A DNA stretch of 64,000 nt from NCBI GenBank assembly GCA_948099385.1, contig CANUEZ040000002.1, positions 2,610,001 to 2,674,000 of the forward strand, written 5' to 3'. A program made the position numbers and the translations under genes. The stretch's first letter is position 1, and the number at the start of each line of letters is the position of its first letter. Origin of the DNA: Fasciola hepatica. Its lineage: Eukaryota > Platyhelminthes > Trematoda > Plagiorchiida > Fasciolidae. This document shows, piece after piece, positions 40,881 through 54,060 of the stretch. Under the pieces are notes generated by a model. The model saw only the letters and a list, made by a program, of their open reading frames with translations, searched no databases and was not told the DNA's origin.

Positions 40881-43246
40881 ATCGCGGTTGCTCTGCCCCC
40901 TGTAAAATCATCACTGATCACCCACGCCAGTCCCAACGGTGCGGGGTGCGGCCGGGTCCCCTCTTTGGTTGGCGCACATCGGGCGTGCAGGCCGCCTACA
41001 ACGATGTGCGGAAGTAATTAGGCTGGTGGATCACACCTCACGTATCCACTTCTGGAAGCTTTTTTCAGATGGGACTTTTAGCCCATGGTCAGCCCCATCC
41101 ACTGGCACTGGTTTCGGAATGCACGCCCCAAATCTTCCCGCCCAACCGCATCCATTCCTGTCGATTAAAGATCGCATGCCACTTCCATTCCCCTTCCGCC
41201 ATGGTGCGCTCATCCGTCTTTCTTGTCAGCACTCTCATCACCTCCCTTTCGTGTCGTTCAAAGCCTGTATGCACCCCAACCCATTCTGTCCTTGTCCCCA
41301 ACTTTCCTCACCATGACAGTCGCCACTGCACAATATCACTCCCGTCCTACCCATTTTACTCTGCCCAAGCCGGCGATATTACCTTTTCCACCCATGTCGC
41401 CCTTGCCGGCTGCAAAAAGTTATTCGCCTCTTACCTCCCTATAATCTGAAGGCTCATTGGTCGCATGCCTCATTAGCCACCATTTTTTCGTATCTTTTTT
41501 GTCCTTCCATCATATACCTCGCCATTACGCACCAGACCTACCCGTACCCATGAACAATCACCACACTAGAACTCGCCGTCCCAACCTCTGCATCTTTTAC
41601 AGCCACGTCTATTATTTTTTTACCACCACCATGTTCTATTCGCTTGAATCCGCCGTTCTTCTGTGGATCCTCCGCTCAGGCAATGCCCCGAATAGCTACC
41701 TCTGGTTCAATTCATTCGTGTATTAGAACCTAGACGCGCAGCTCTCTAGTTCCATTCGGCTAACCCCGACGCACGCGTATTTATCGTGCCTTTCGTTCAA
41801 TCACAGGTATACCTGTATGGGTACTTCTTTCCTTCTTTCTTCTCAGCCTTCATCCTGTTTCACCTGCACCACAAAGATCTAATTGGTCATCTCTTATCGG
41901 GTTATCTTCGGTCAGTACCCTCATCTGCTTTGTACATTGCTCGACATGGGCGTCTTCAGTGTGCCTTTCAGGCTGCGCTACTTTTCCGAGTTCCGCCTAC
42001 CGTTTCAAACCATGTGACCTATCTTTACCTGATCTTTCTGATCACCTACTTCCTTATATCTCTCCTGCTTTATTCGCTGTTACTGATGCTGCATCTTTGC
42101 ACCGCGGTTCGCCTAACCTCTAAGTTACCGTTATGCACTGATGTTTTACACAATTATGACCACAACGTATCGTTTTTCTTCTTGCTTTCTCCAGCCATTT
42201 TCACGGCCATCTTCTTGTTGCCCAATGTAAACCCATTTATTAACGCTTCACTCATTTTCGACCGTAACCACATGTCGCACCCGGATTATTCAGATTTTCA
42301 GGTTCATTCTTATCTGCTTTCCCCGATTCCTTCCTTTGCACCCCCTCGTTTATCACCTTCCGCTCACAGTCATCACTTCTGTGCCTCCGAATTCGTTTCT
42401 GTCTCTCCTTTGATCTCTCATGTTCCCCCGCCACGAACAAAGTCAAAAGGATTTATTCAAGTCATTTGCGTACCATTTGATCTTATCCCACCACTCACTT
42501 CCAAGCTCTGCTGCTTATGTAATCTGTCAATACCCTGTATTTGCTCCTGCTCATCTTATATATATACATGTACGTATATATACATGTCCACGTATTTTTT
42601 CGGTATCCTCAAGTTCTTTTCCGGTCATTCCTCTTGTCACCAGGCCGCCGTTCCTCATAATGTACATCCATTTTATCTATATCTGTGCCTCACATCTACC
42701 GTATCTCGCTCCTTTCAAACCATTGTTGCCATCTGACCCACTCTTTACGTTTTGCATTGATCGCTCCTCGTTTTCAAACTGACACCTTTCTTCTATTGCT
42801 ATGTGGCATGCTGAACGGCCACCTAGGCCCTTGCCGTGCCGTTCATTTTTTTATTCTTCCCTTTTTCTTTCTTTTCACTTCTTATCTTCATCTTTTCTCG
42901 TTACTATAGTTTCTCATGCCAATTTTCCGCCCTCTTTATGTAAAACTCTCAGGTTCCAATCCACTCTACTAGGCTCAGTCTGTTCCTGCATTTGATGTTG
43001 ACCTTCAAATTCACCGGGAACGTATTTTAATCCATACTTGGGTTCACTTGAACTTCCCCTATCATTCATTGGTGTGTTTACCTTTAACTCCCTCTTATCC
43101 CCCCCTAACTCTACCCAAACTACGTTTACCGCGCACATTTCTGAATTTCTCACGAATTTCGTCTGTCTATTTTATAGCTTGCAAAAAAATCTAATCGTGC
43201 TTTTGGCATGATTCGGGGGTCCCCTAAATAAACTTTTATTATAATA
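40881..43246 (+). repeat. nLTR-D copy b: long 3' tail (proposed 3' UTR)
   Basis: The block 40940-41110 matches 35940-36110 and the complement of 47590-47760 (shared CATCGGGCGTGCAGGCC and GATGTGCGG). The GCAGCTCTC block is at 41737-41745. The TA microsatellite is at 42557-42585. TCTGTGCCTCACATCTAC lies at about 42680-42700. The 3' end CCCCTAAATAAACTTTTATTATAA is near 43215-43240. The 316-codon frame 41786-42736 is Phe/Leu/Ser/Pro-rich low-complexity translation of this pyrimidine-rich tail, not a membrane protein gene. Confidence 0.72.
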
Positions 43247-43249
43247 AAT

Positions 43250-44785
43250 GCAGTTCCAGTTTACTACTTACGGCTTGCCAGACCGAACCATGCATCCTGC
43301 CCCCCATTTCCAAATAGTCTTGAGCTTTCGGACTCAATGCCTCCCTGTCCAAATTTTCCAGTTTTTCCGTTTTCCCTGAATTTCCCTCCTCCTTCCATAT
43401 CTTAACTCTGTCCACACCGTCCTACAGTCCGCCAGTGGCTACATTCTCTCCAGGCCTGGCAGACAACTTAAGGGGCCATACGTTCAATATACGTCATGGC
43501 CATGATTATGATGGTTTTGCATAAGCACTTTTCAATGCTGGCTTCCTTGTGGGCAACCTTAAATCTGTCCGCTCCGTTGAGCTGCAATTTCATCCAGATG
43601 TGATCCTCATAACTGAAACTCGGCTTACCGGTAAAACTCCCCTCCAACACGCCTCCGTACCAGGTTATATTAGATTCGCCACTAACAGACCTGACAGAAG
43701 TAATTACGGGTGTCTTGCTTAAAGTAAGAACAGTCTTGGAACACACGTACTGCGGCTTCCTGCTCTTGATAGGATCCGGGATGGTTTGGATCTCTGTGCC
43801 ACTGCTCCGGGGACAGCCCTTCATTGGCTGTGTCTACTGTCCGCCAGGCTGTAGCACGGGTAATGTGAATGTAATTAATGATGCATTCTGTCACGTAGCT
43901 TAAATTCCGCACCCGGCTGAAACCATATCGTGGGAGTCTAACCTAGCTGGAATCTGCTGAAAAACCCTAAAATCCTGTCCAAAGTTTGTGATCTTGCCTC
44001 ATGTACGCCTGCAGGTAGGAGGACGTAACACAAAATCACCAACCAGAGGGAACAATATTGTTAGTCTTATCTTAAATTTAGACCTCCGGGATGTAAAGGA
44101 AAATGTCCCTAGCCCCTGTCCTAGTTGTGATCACAAGGTCATAACAAGTGAGTTCTCCTTACAACTGCTTCACCGGTGAAGTCCCAGAAACCGGAAATAT
44201 TTCCGAAATGGAATTTGGGACATTCGATTCGCTGTCCTACGTAATCAGAAATGGGAATATTTCTTCCTATTATCTGATCCTCAGCTAGAGTCAAATGTGA
44301 TGTACTCCAACTTATCCTCCCCCTGAATATCATTCCTCCCGAGGTAGTCAAATATTGGAAAAGAGATTAACAGGCATCAAAAAATTCAAGGTAAGTTCAA
44401 GAAGCTGCAAAATGCTCGCGAAAGGACCGGCGATCTCCGTAACTTCCTCTACCCCAGCCCCCTCTGACGTCAGCTACTAAGCGAAAAGGAGGATAGGCCA
44501 TGAAAGCAAAAACTGCACGCTCTCATCCGGCTGAATAAAGTGGCCCCATCTATCTGACCTTAGTAAAAACTAAACCTCCGCTATAAAACCAAAACACCAG
44601 ATTTGCTCCCATGAGAGAACTTTTAAATAAGCCCGCCGCAGCTAGTCGCTGAGACATTCGGTGATTTCTTCGCCAATATATTCATAACAGCCCACGATAG
44701 TCCGACCCAGGATCTCACCTCCTTGAGAGCCGATATCATGTCAAAGGTAGTATCCCCAGCTAGCGAAGCCAGAAAGCTGGTAATA
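43250..44785 (+). pseudogene. nLTR-D-like copy c, part 1: endonuclease and linker
   Basis: Plus-strand EEP domain: PDVILITETRLTGKTP with the catalytic Glu, a RSNYGCLA strand, and PFIGCVYCPPGCSTGNVNVI, with several frame changes. The linker ends FGDFFANIFITAHDSP, then SEARKLV at 44785. The reading resumes at about 54952, after a 10.17-kb interruption, with the RT entry. The frame matches across the gap, and TGGTAATA (left) and TGGTGAATA (right) may be the target duplication. Confidence 0.75.
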
Positions 44786-45490
44786 TAAAATAGTAATATT
44801 AGTTTATTCAGGAGACGCCAGAAGCATGCCATCTGCATGATCTTGTTGATACAGATGATGAAATGGACAGATATAATTCATGAAAATGTGGAAATTTGCA
44901 TGAAAATGTGGAATAAAAAGGCTCAGAAGAGGGAATAAAGTGGGATGAGAATATGATAAGTGTACGCACACCATAGAGACTGTGGGGAGTTTAAATGAAC
45001 TCAAGGGCGGACTTAAATGGATGTTCGGTGAGTTTGAAAGTCAAGGTCAGATGGGAAGCGACTGTTCCTGGTGGATACATCTGGAGGTCGACTGATATAC
45101 AAGAGAAAGGCTATAAATCGGTATAAGAAACTGCAGTAGCGAGGGAAAATGTAGAAAAAAGGGAGGTGCACTGCAGTTGATTAGATTTCAATAAAGCATT
45201 GGTACTCTACAGTGGATTGTCGGCGGACAGGGCACAAAACTCATTGTGAAACAGGGAGCGAGCAATACAAGACGTAGAGGGTTGATCAGACGACAAAAAC
45301 GATTTTGAAGGATTGGATGCAGTAGATGTGAGGCACAGATGTAGAATTGATGGATGCATATCACGACGGTCGGTGGGATGATAACAGGAGAAATGGCCGG
45401 TGGGGAACTGCAAGATGCAGAGTGCGTGCACATATACATATATACGCAAGTTTATATATACATATATACGCATATCATATATATATATGT
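44785..45490 (-). mobile_element. nLTR-D 3'-tail fragment, 3' half of the copy that splits copy c
   Basis: Complement of 30180-30868 with few differences: the same 66-codon open stretch (45004-44804) appears in both. It ends at 44785 with the family tail in reverse (TATTAGTTTATTC). Its 5' part is at 54060-54492, displaced by the full-length copy d inserted at the TA tract (about 45470-45490). Confidence 0.8.
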
Positions 45491-48163
45491 ATATAATAAT
45501 AACAATGGTTTATTTCGGGAACACCTGAAGCATGCTTGATTGCATAATCATATGATACAAGTGAGGTCACAAAAAGGTTTTCTGGATATTCATCTGAGTA
45601 AATGCAGCACAAAGACGCACAGATTTCAGTGGTCGCACGAATGAATACCCGGCAAATTTGAGTTTGAAGGTCAGGTGGACTCGCCTCTCCGAAGTGAGTG
45701 AAGTGAGCTCCGCGGTCAAGACACGTGATGGAGTAAAGCGAGGATGAAGTAAAAACGCGCAGCATTTCGGATAGCGTCCATGTAAAGTCTCAGGGCTGAG
45801 TAAATTGACAAAGAAAACCTTCGAAAAAGCACCAACGAAAAATTGGAGAATTTTTATTGATGAGGAACATGCGCTTGAACCAGTAGCCAAGACGATCCGG
45901 AAAATAGCAGAAGTATAATACCGAAGGATTTGTGGTGTCCTCTGACGAGGGGGATTGCGTAAATGAAACAGTCCGTTTTACCACTGAATTGGTACTTACT
46001 ATTCATGAAGAAGTTGTGGAGGACGCCCTCATAAAGAGATGGATGTAGATGCCGGAGCCCGGAAAGTTTAATGGAGCAGAGTGGCGAAGGTTAACACGTG
46101 AGTGAGGCACGATTCGAATAGAGGGTTCGTTTTAGGTTAATTAGTGAACACACGTTGGCAACAGGGTGGACAGAGGAGTTGATATACAATGATCTTATGA
46201 AGTCGTATGGGGGTGGTGCATAAACAATACTGTCAAAACATGTAAAAACCGCTTAACGGGATGCGCCGGTAAGGGTCCGACATGGGGCATTTGGAAAGTA
46301 ACCGGAAGGCCAGTAACTTGGCATACGTATAGTTCATTTTCAGCAAAGGCTTGGAGAATTTGCTTTCGCAGTGTTCCTTGGCACAGATGCCCAATCGTGG
46401 AAGACTGATGAAAAAATGGCAACAGGTAATAGGTGGGTGAAGCGGTGCACAACTATTGGTTTATCGGGAGTTACTACAAGGCTGGCAGATGGGGAATACA
46501 AATTTACAACGAAGTGGGCATGATAGTTGTTTACATGTTGGATATCCGACGGAATAAACTGGGAGTAGTGCATCACTGGAGCCTTCAGAAAGCTCAGATA
46601 ATTGTGTGACTAGGTACGTTGAGGAAAGTCTAACCTGAGACCTTGAGGGGGAAAAACAGAATAACGGCAGCCTAAATTACAGGTAGTTGATTTTCAGCTA
46701 AAGATGTAGAAAAAACACTATGGATTGTGGTACAGGTGGCTGACCATGGTGTCTTGGCGGAGCAGCGGCAGTGGTTCATAGATGAGTGAAAAGCGATACA
46801 ATTATGGATTTGTCTGGGTTCGTTGATGAGTCGCATGAGGGGATCTAAAGTTAGTAACAAAGTGGATGCTGGAGGTGGACACATAGCGGACTATGCAGTC
46901 GTAATAAAGTAGTACTTGTGAACAGCTTTCAGGAATTGCAGGTGATTGCATAGCTGGATATGCTGACGTCTGACATGAAAAGCTAGGGAAGCAATCGAAC
47001 TATTTATGCCCTGGATTGTGGATACTCCATTGCCAATGCAACTGTCCTGAAATGCAAATGACTGGATGAGAGGAGATGCTACGGAAGGATACAATGCACA
47101 TAAAGCTGGTGTCACGCAGATGAAGCGCTGGAAGCAGGACCATTTCGTTTTTGTGTGGAATCGTTGGCAGGTGAGAAACGAATCTTTAAATGATGGTTTT
47201 GTTTCGATAAATGTAGTGGCAACATAAAATTACCAAGTGGATGGATGGTCTCTTCAAGACTATATCAGGAATTGTGATATTCATAATAGAGATCTGAACA
47301 GTAAAACCGTTCCATGTTTCGGGGTGCAGAATCCGGTATCTGGACATAATAGGATGAGGCTAAACATGGCATCAGTTCGGACAAATAAAAGATAAGTCGA
47401 CGGATATAGATGTCAGTAGTCGCAAGTGGTAAAGTACATTTCTGAGCCGAATGAGTACAAGTGCGTATGTTGATTTTGAACTTGACTGGGTTTATGGTGA
47501 ACGCTGCTCAGTAACGTTGGAGGAGGCAATGGGTGGCGGCAGTAAGATGCAGGGGACGTTGTTTTTCGATCCGCAACTGGTGCTAATGGGTGAGGCTTGC
47601 CGTGCGCTGGACACCCAACCTGAAAACCAATTCTGTTGACAGGAGTTTCGATCCGCCAGCCTAGTTGCTCCCGCACATCGTTGCAGTTGGCCTGCACGCC
47701 CGATGTGCGCCGGCCAAATCGGTGGATCTGACCGCGCCTCGCACTGTTGGGATTGACATGAGTTTTCTTGGTGGGGCCAAACGGCCGTAGGTATCAGGTA
47801 GTCCGCGATCAGGCGACCAGGCACCAATGGATCCCGGAACATAAACAAGGGAGCATCGGTCGGATAGCGTATGAATAGCCGACGTTCAGGTGGACGCATA
47901 TGCCAGGTTAATGACCGGTGTGGTCTCCAGAGTATGAAGAGTCATCGAGAGAAAGGTAGGCACGAATGAAGGTCTGGAAATAGAGAGAAAGTAGAGGAGC
48001 GCAGTCTGGGGTGCTCCCAGCTGGGGATAAATGGGAATCGATACAAAGATGCAGCAATAATAGACAGTGACCCTCTGGGACTAGTTTTTAAATTGCAGAG
48101 GGCAGAAAAACTAAGAATGTTTATTTGACTTCATTTATCACAGACCGCCGGTGTTTGCGCTAT
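45491..48163 (-). repeat. nLTR-D copy d: long 3' tail (proposed 3' UTR)
   Basis: 2.67 kb of non-coding sequence between the ORF2 stop and the (TTA)n end. The block 47560-47760 (minus) matches 35940-36150 in copy a and 40940-41110 in copy b, each time downstream of an ORF2 end on the same strand. The 3' end is GCATGCTTCAGG, then CCGAAATAAACCATTGTTATTATT on the minus strand (45490-45535). Short frames (for example 47413-47697, 47492-47899) recur in copy a only as repeated DNA. Confidence 0.75.
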
Positions 48164-50087
48164 TCAAAAGTCTAGACCCTTCTCATAGGCTTGGTCACCG
48201 GGTATGTCTAAATTTAGAAGCTGTAAGATTTGGGTAACCATGGGGAGTTTATCCAACGCACTTCTAAACCGATGGCTGGAAGTAGAACTGCTTATTTCTA
48301 ACGGTAACTTATTCCATAAGTTAGAGTAAACTGTGATGAAGAAGGGTGAACGTAAGCTAATGTTGGTAATAGGGTTTGAAAGGGTGAGAGTTCTAGAAAG
48401 TAGTGGATGGCTAGAAACAAGCGCAAACTGCAATGGATAAGAAGTATATGTCCGGCTGTGAAGGATGTTATACAAAAAGATAAGGTTCAGTTTCATACGG
48501 CGAGGTCATAAAGGGTCTAGTTTAAAAAATAAGCTGCCTTCTTTATAAGTGAGGGGTGAGCTCCATCCAATCAGTGGCTTAGTTAAACTATTTTGAACTG
48601 AGTTGATGCCAATTCTGTCTGACTTACGCATACTAGAAAGGATCAGTGGGCAGTATTCTAACAGAGGCCTGGCATGAGATTTATAAAGGAAATGAATGCA
48701 GTCTCGAAGTCGGAGGGAGCAAAATATTAGCCCTAGACACTTTCTGGCCTTAGCAACTTGGAGGGCCGAATATTCCGAGAGGGTAAATGTGCAGGAATAG
48801 TTCAAGCCAAGGTCCCGAACGATATGTTTGTTAGCAATGGTTGAACCACAAACGGCTTAGGATCCTGGAGGTAGCTTGCATTTATATATAAGAACCTCAC
48901 ATTTGTCAGCGGAAAAATCCATCTGCCATGTTGAGCACCATCTTTGAAGTGCATGTATGTCTTTAGATATGTTTGAGATAGCCGAGGAGATTCATTCAAG
49001 CTTGAAGCAGTAGACACTTTTATTGTCATCAGCAGAAGAAATGGGGTGCCTTGGCTTAATGAGAGGAATATGTCGTTTATATACATGAGGAACAAAAGAA
49101 GGCCAAGGACGCTACCCTGTATAACACCGCTTGTAACTGGTTTAGGCCTGGAACAGTGTCCGTTTATTGAGACAACCTGAAAGCAATTACACAAGTAAGA
49201 ATTGATCCAGGATATTAAAGGGTCAGTAATGCCAAAGGATCGGATTTTGGCCAGATGCGGGTGTGGCACGCGGTCAAATGCCTATGACATATCCAAGTAA
49301 AGTACTATAGGGGCCATTCCATTGCCTGCCATTTCAGTGATGAGATTCAAAAAATCGAGTGGGTAGGTTGCGCAAGATCTTGACCGAAAGAAACCGTGTT
49401 GTCTAGGATACATAACATCCATTTGAAAGAGGTGCTTGACGATATGTTATTTTATGATTTTTTCCATTAGCCAAGAGAGGACAGGTGTACGGCTAATGGG
49501 ACGGTAGTTTGTTACCTCGTGCAGTGGACCTTTTTGTGGTGCGGGATTATGACTGAGCATTTCCAGTTTGTGGGCACCAGACCGGAGTTCATTGATAAAG
49601 TAAATATATTCAGCAGTAGGTAAGGTAAGTCAGGTCCATATTTAACTATTGCAGTGGGCGGTAGCCCGTCAGGTCCTGGGTAAGATGATGGCTTGAAGGT
49701 GGTCAATAGTCGGGAGATAATTGGGGCGTCAAATTCCACTGTGGACAGAGTTGAAGCGGCAATTAAGGAAAGAGGCTGAGGGTCAACATTATCAGTAGGG
49801 GCCATATTTGAGGCGAAGAATGAGTTAAAGGCCTTTGCAATTAAACGGGGAGTAGAGGCGGATACATTGCCCATTGAAACTGTGTGCGGGATATCTCCAT
49901 GAGTATTAGAGGTTCCGGTCCTGTACACTAATGACAGTGGAAGAGGTCTATTTTGGTGTCCCAGAGCCTTTATTCCCTGGTTACGTGGTGTAGTTTCTTC
50001 AAGCCTTTGGATAGTAGAAGTGGGGAGAAAAAGTTGAACAAGAATTGCAAAGTCGTGCGTAGTTTCGTGATATTTGGAGCTTGGCAT
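48164..50087 (-). pseudogene. nLTR-D copy d: reverse transcriptase and C-terminus of ORF2
   Basis: Frame 50087-49512 carries the linker (RLIAKAFNSFFASNM) and RT entry (KPSSYPGPDGLPPTAI, LLLNIFTLSMNSGLVPTNW). A frame change near 49500 and another by 49270 lead to VTSGVIQGSVLGLLLFLMYIND. The catalytic F/YADD is out of frame here (FLLLMTIKV). The thumb (48805-48506) has FLYKSHARPLLEYCPLIL, and after an in-frame stop the C-terminal block NLWNKLPLEI and AYEKGLDF end ORF2 at 48164. It is inactive as read. Confidence 0.87.
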
Positions 50088-50264
50088 ACTTTGTTTTCAG
50101 AGAAGTGATATAGGATTTCCTATTTTTCCTTTGCTGGAGGAGGTAGGTGATCCTATCAAGACATCTGGAGAACTGCGCATAGAGAATATTAGTGGCTTGT
50201 TGTGGATCGCGAGGGAGAAAAAACTCACTCAGTCAGCTTGTCGAATGGTAGTGGGGAGAACCTT

Positions 50265-51080
50265 TCAGTCAGGGAGAGGAGAGGGTTTGATGCAGTGTGA
50301 CTTCAGGGTAGGCTGTGGGTGAGTGAGAATGCTGCAGTGAACCAGATTACGAACGCTACCGGGCAAACTTAGGGAGATTGAGACAAATATATGAGGGACG
50401 CCATGGGTGAAAAGGAGGTCTAAAATGCTGTTTTTTCTCGTAGAAGAGGTGATAGGCTGTACCCACCCTCCTATAGTGATACTTGTTACAAATGGTAAAC
50501 TGTTGGCGGGTGCAGATAAAGATGGCCAAGCTATCTTAGGCAGGTTAAAGTAATCAGCAAAAACCTTTATACTTGTGGGCAGTAAGGATAGGTGTTCAAA
50601 TGCATCAATTAGATGTGGAAGTCCAGACAAATTTTCGCTTGGTGGACGGTACACACATCCAACATGAAGTTGAGGGCCAGAAATGTGGACAGTTAGCCAA
50701 AGTGAATCGGGAATAGAGTCGAGTACAGAGTGATGAAGTGCTGTTGTATCAAGGGTCTGCTTGACAAATGCCAACCAACCTCCACCACGTCGAGTTTCTC
50801 TATTTACTCTGAAGACATTGTAGCTTACAAAAGAAATCTGGTCCGTTGGAGTGTAATTGGTTAACCAAGTTTCACTGACGAGGATTATATCGTTATTAGA
50901 ACTAGTGGTCAGATATCGTAAGTGCCGAATTTTGTTTATGATGGATCGGCTATTAAAAAGGACCAAAGAGATGCTGTTATTGGTATTTAGTTTTGGGGAA
51001 TTCGGTTGGTCAAGTAGGTTGTGTAGTGCGGAATAGTCTAGATTCTTGGTCTGACTAGAAGGTCCATATGCGAGTGGCAA
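50265..51080 (-). pseudogene. nLTR-D copy d: endonuclease domain of ORF2
   Basis: 271-codon open frame with an EEP domain: SLVLFNSRSIINKIRHL opening, IILVSETWLTNYTP with the catalytic Glu, RGGGWLAFVKQ, LHVGCVYRPPSENLSG, KVFADYFNLPKI (FGDFN-like, altered) and KNSILDLLFTHG. At the end, LPGSVRNLVHC stands where copy e has LPGSDHKMVMC, so the catalytic Asp-His pair is lost and nicking activity is unlikely. Confidence 0.88.
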
Positions 51081-52225
51081 ACCAGCTCCTTGAATTGGAG
51101 GGTTTTGTCTGTGAGCTGTTTCCTAGTATGGAACTATAATGGAAAAAGAAGGGTTGGCGACGCTATGGTGTTGGGCGGTGCTAGGATCCGATGTGGATGA
51201 ACCCCTTAAGAAGCGCTGGATGTCTGAAGTGTCTGATATAACGACTTTTCCACTGGTCCAAGGGGGGTTGAAGATACAAGACTGCATATCAATGTAGTCC
51301 GTTAACCGCCCCGGTTTAGGATACAGATTTTTGCACGAAGGCACAGTTAATGAATGGACAACCGGCACATTTTATGCGTGGCATTGTCAAAGGTAGGGCC
51401 TAGACGGTGGTGGAATGTGCCTAAGGAAACAGTGATCATTATTTGGCGCGCCATTATCATAGGGATTCAGAAGGTTTGTCCTTTGGAGAGAGGGTCTAAA
51501 GAATGGTGGGGGCATGCCATACATTATCTGGGGAGGGTTTGGCGTTAGTGGATTCGATAGGGTTTCCAAAGTGAAAGGGGCTTGTAGGCTTATAGGGGTT
51601 ACAGGTTTGTTAGTCAGAGGGAGCTGAGGCGAGGCGGCTTTGTTGTGGCTGTGGGGCCCGATGCAGCCTGAACTCCACAGCTGGCATCTGAATATGGAGG
51701 ATCGTGAAGTGGAGTGACGACCTGGTAGCTGACTTGGGGGAGGGGTGGCAGCTGTTCATAGTGGCCAAGGAGTTAGTTGGTTGCATGCCTGTTGAGCAGT
51801 GCTTACCGGGCTTGGTCACCATAGCTCCAGATGTTGTGAGTGTATATACTTCTTATTAAGTAGTTGATTGCTGAAAGCGGAACTATCGTCATTCGTGGAG
51901 TACCAACGCCGCTATGCCCAAGAGACCGAACGCAAGAAGGTGAACAACAACAGGCGAACCACTCAACTGCTGCTCCGTCGGATGATGACTGTCTTTAATT
52001 GAAGGGGAACAGTGACTTTTCAAACAAGCATGTTTGTAACGTTTGTTTTGCTTTGTCAATGTCCGAACGAGCTATTGGCAATAAACAACTTATTCACCCA
52101 GGCACGCCTTGTGGATTATAACACAGGTATATGCCGCGGCGGCGGCAGTATTGTCGCAGTCATATCGTGGGGCCTCCAAGTGGACGTACTAGACTGTAGT
52201 GGTGATGTCATTGGTAGATCAGTTG

Positions 52226-53203
52226 TCATGTGGCCAAACGGGGGTGGAGAACTTCTGGGTAGATTTGTGGAAGACCCTGAAAATGTGGGATTGTGGGTTT
52301 GATGAGGTTGGCTTTGTTATTTAGTCTAGCGGACGTGGTAGGTGGGGAGGCAAGGTGCCGGCGTTTTCCTGGTGGTTGGGTCGGTGACACATATCGCGAC
52401 ATGTCTATGTCTACGGTCTCTGCTGGTGTCATGTGCACCGATGGTAATGCCGATGCATTTCTCACTGCAGATTTGCTACCCTGGGTTTTCGCCACAGTTA
52501 ACCTTTGCCTGATAGGTTTTACGTGAACATTTTGCGACGGCCTTTTCAGCTTGTCGGAAGAAGACTGTGCCGCACTCTGGGATAAATTGCACGAAACTTG
52601 CGTGGGATTCTGCGGACTAGACTGGCGAAGGTCCACTGACGCCGAAGGAGCCACAGGCGCAGTAGGTGTTCTGGCTAAAATCCTGTTCGTAGGAGTATGT
52701 GGTGATGCATCTACGGGTCCCGTTTGATCAGAGCCAGTGGAAGGCGCTGGTTTGCCTTTCTGCAAGCGGAACATCTCTCTTTGTGGAGGAGTTTTATCGG
52801 TGTGTATTTTGATGTTTCTAAATGACGTAGCTGCGGCAATCCTTTGACAGTTACTGATGAACTCAACGGCTGTTAACTAGTCGAAAAACTGAAACAGCAA
52901 AGAGCAGAGGTATAGTGGTGACCGTTTCCGCAGCCTAGTGCAATGGAAAATGTGACGAGCCATGTTGCATGCATTCAGTATTGTGGCTTTACCATACTGT
53001 GTAGGCAGTTTGTCCGGAACTTCTAACACCATAGCGTTGTTAGCGTTCTTCATTCTCCTTTGAGCTTCCGAGGCTATTGCATCTGTATGGCGACCGGCTT
53101 TGGAAAAGATTTTGGGGTCAGCTTGATCTATTAGTTCAGCGATGATTGTCAGTAGAGAAAACTTTGATAATGCGCACTCAATCGATTGCCATTTATCATA
53201 CAA
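52226..53203 (-). pseudogene. nLTR-D copy d: ORF1, one in-frame stop
   Basis: One minus-strand frame of about 325 codons broken only by a TAG at 52877-52879. The N-terminal part has the family block TDAIASEAQRRMKNANNAM, then a VPDKLP strand, then a Cys/His stretch (CNMARHIFHCTRLRKRSP) and LLFQFF. The C-terminal part (from 52774) is Pro/Ser/Thr/Gln-rich with basic patches. The arrangement is that of a CR1-type ORF1, an RNA-binding chaperone-like partner, though I name no domain. If the TAG is a late mutation, this is the best ORF1 in the window. Confidence 0.72.
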
Positions 53204-54060
53204 GTCATTTATCTTCTGTTATGGATCCTTGACTTTATCTTTGGCTCCGCCGTATATTTATCGATCAGTGATAAAAAGCATGTGTTGACGGCTGCCGTCA
53301 TGTCAGCGTTTGTGTTTATTTTCACTCTGGAGGCCCTTACGGTTCTTTATGGGCCTGGCGGACAATAACATTTGAAGACAGACTTGGACATTCTTTTGGG
53401 TCTAAAGCAGGGCAGCCGTGTTTGAAGAGGGCCTGGAGGTTATATCTGACCCGTGTATAGGTACTTTTTACTGGGCTGCTACAGCAGCAAAAGTGTGTAC
53501 ACTTCAGAAGAAAGTATAAAGATAGATCACCAGGTTACTCAGTCAATAAATATAGTTGCTCTGATAGGTCAAGCTGGGAGGCTCGAATTTCAAAGTTGGC
53601 CGAAATATCAGTGATGGCTTCAGCAGAAGTCCCGTTAGATTTCGGGTGTCAGGAAGAGAACTATTGGATTTTTCTGAGTATCTAGACTAAGCTTTACCGT
53701 AGAGACGCCCAACCAAGCACTAAATACCCTATAGGGCCAGGGAGGTAAATACTCACAGCGAGGTACGGGTAGATACCTAAATGATATGACCAGCCGAGAA
53801 TCAGTGTGTGCTCTTTAGACAAGGCCGTTAAGGGGAAGTTTAGGTAGGTTTGAACCGAAGTTTCCTGGAAAAGGCTTATGTCATCATTTCACTATAACCA
53901 ATCACGTATTCACTGTGAGGTGTCTCAGCTAACAGCCCTGAAAATACAACGCTTCAGTGTGGATAAAAATCCCTGCTAGAGATGGCACAAGGCCGAACCT
54001 AAATGACGAAAAAACCAGAAATAACGGGACATCCTGATTTTCACGTCTAGATGACCTTGA
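53204..54060 (-). other. nLTR-D copy d: probable 5' UTR
   Basis: About 850 bases between ORF1 and the inferred 5' border. No gene is recognised. The plus-strand frame 53186-53368 is hydrophobic and short, and likely meaningless. Confidence 0.45.

Larger units (their letters stand above)
45491..54060 (-). mobile_element. nLTR-D copy d: near full-length CR1-like element
   Basis: About 8.57 kb, minus strand. Layout: 5' UTR (54060-53204), ORF1 (53203-52226), spacer (52225-51081), ORF2 with endonuclease (51080-50265), RT (50087-48506), C-terminus (48496-48164) and long 3' tail (48163-45491) ending in (TTA)n. The borders come from the split tail fragments on either side, whose TA tract it entered, so TATAT-like bases flank it on both sides. 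It is the most complete element of its family here, but has a stop in ORF1, frame changes in ORF2 and lost catalytic residues. Confidence 0.8.

Noticed and set aside
41786..42736. 316-codon frame that looks like a multi-pass membrane protein
   Set aside because: It lies in the pyrimidine-rich nLTR-D tail; Phe/Leu/Ser richness follows from composition, and other tail copies do not conserve the frame as protein.
47560..47760. tRNA-derived SINE head with a B-box-like GGATCGAAACTCC
   Set aside because: The B-box resemblance is weak and not kept in the copies at 36.0 and 41.0 kb; no convincing A box at the right distance.
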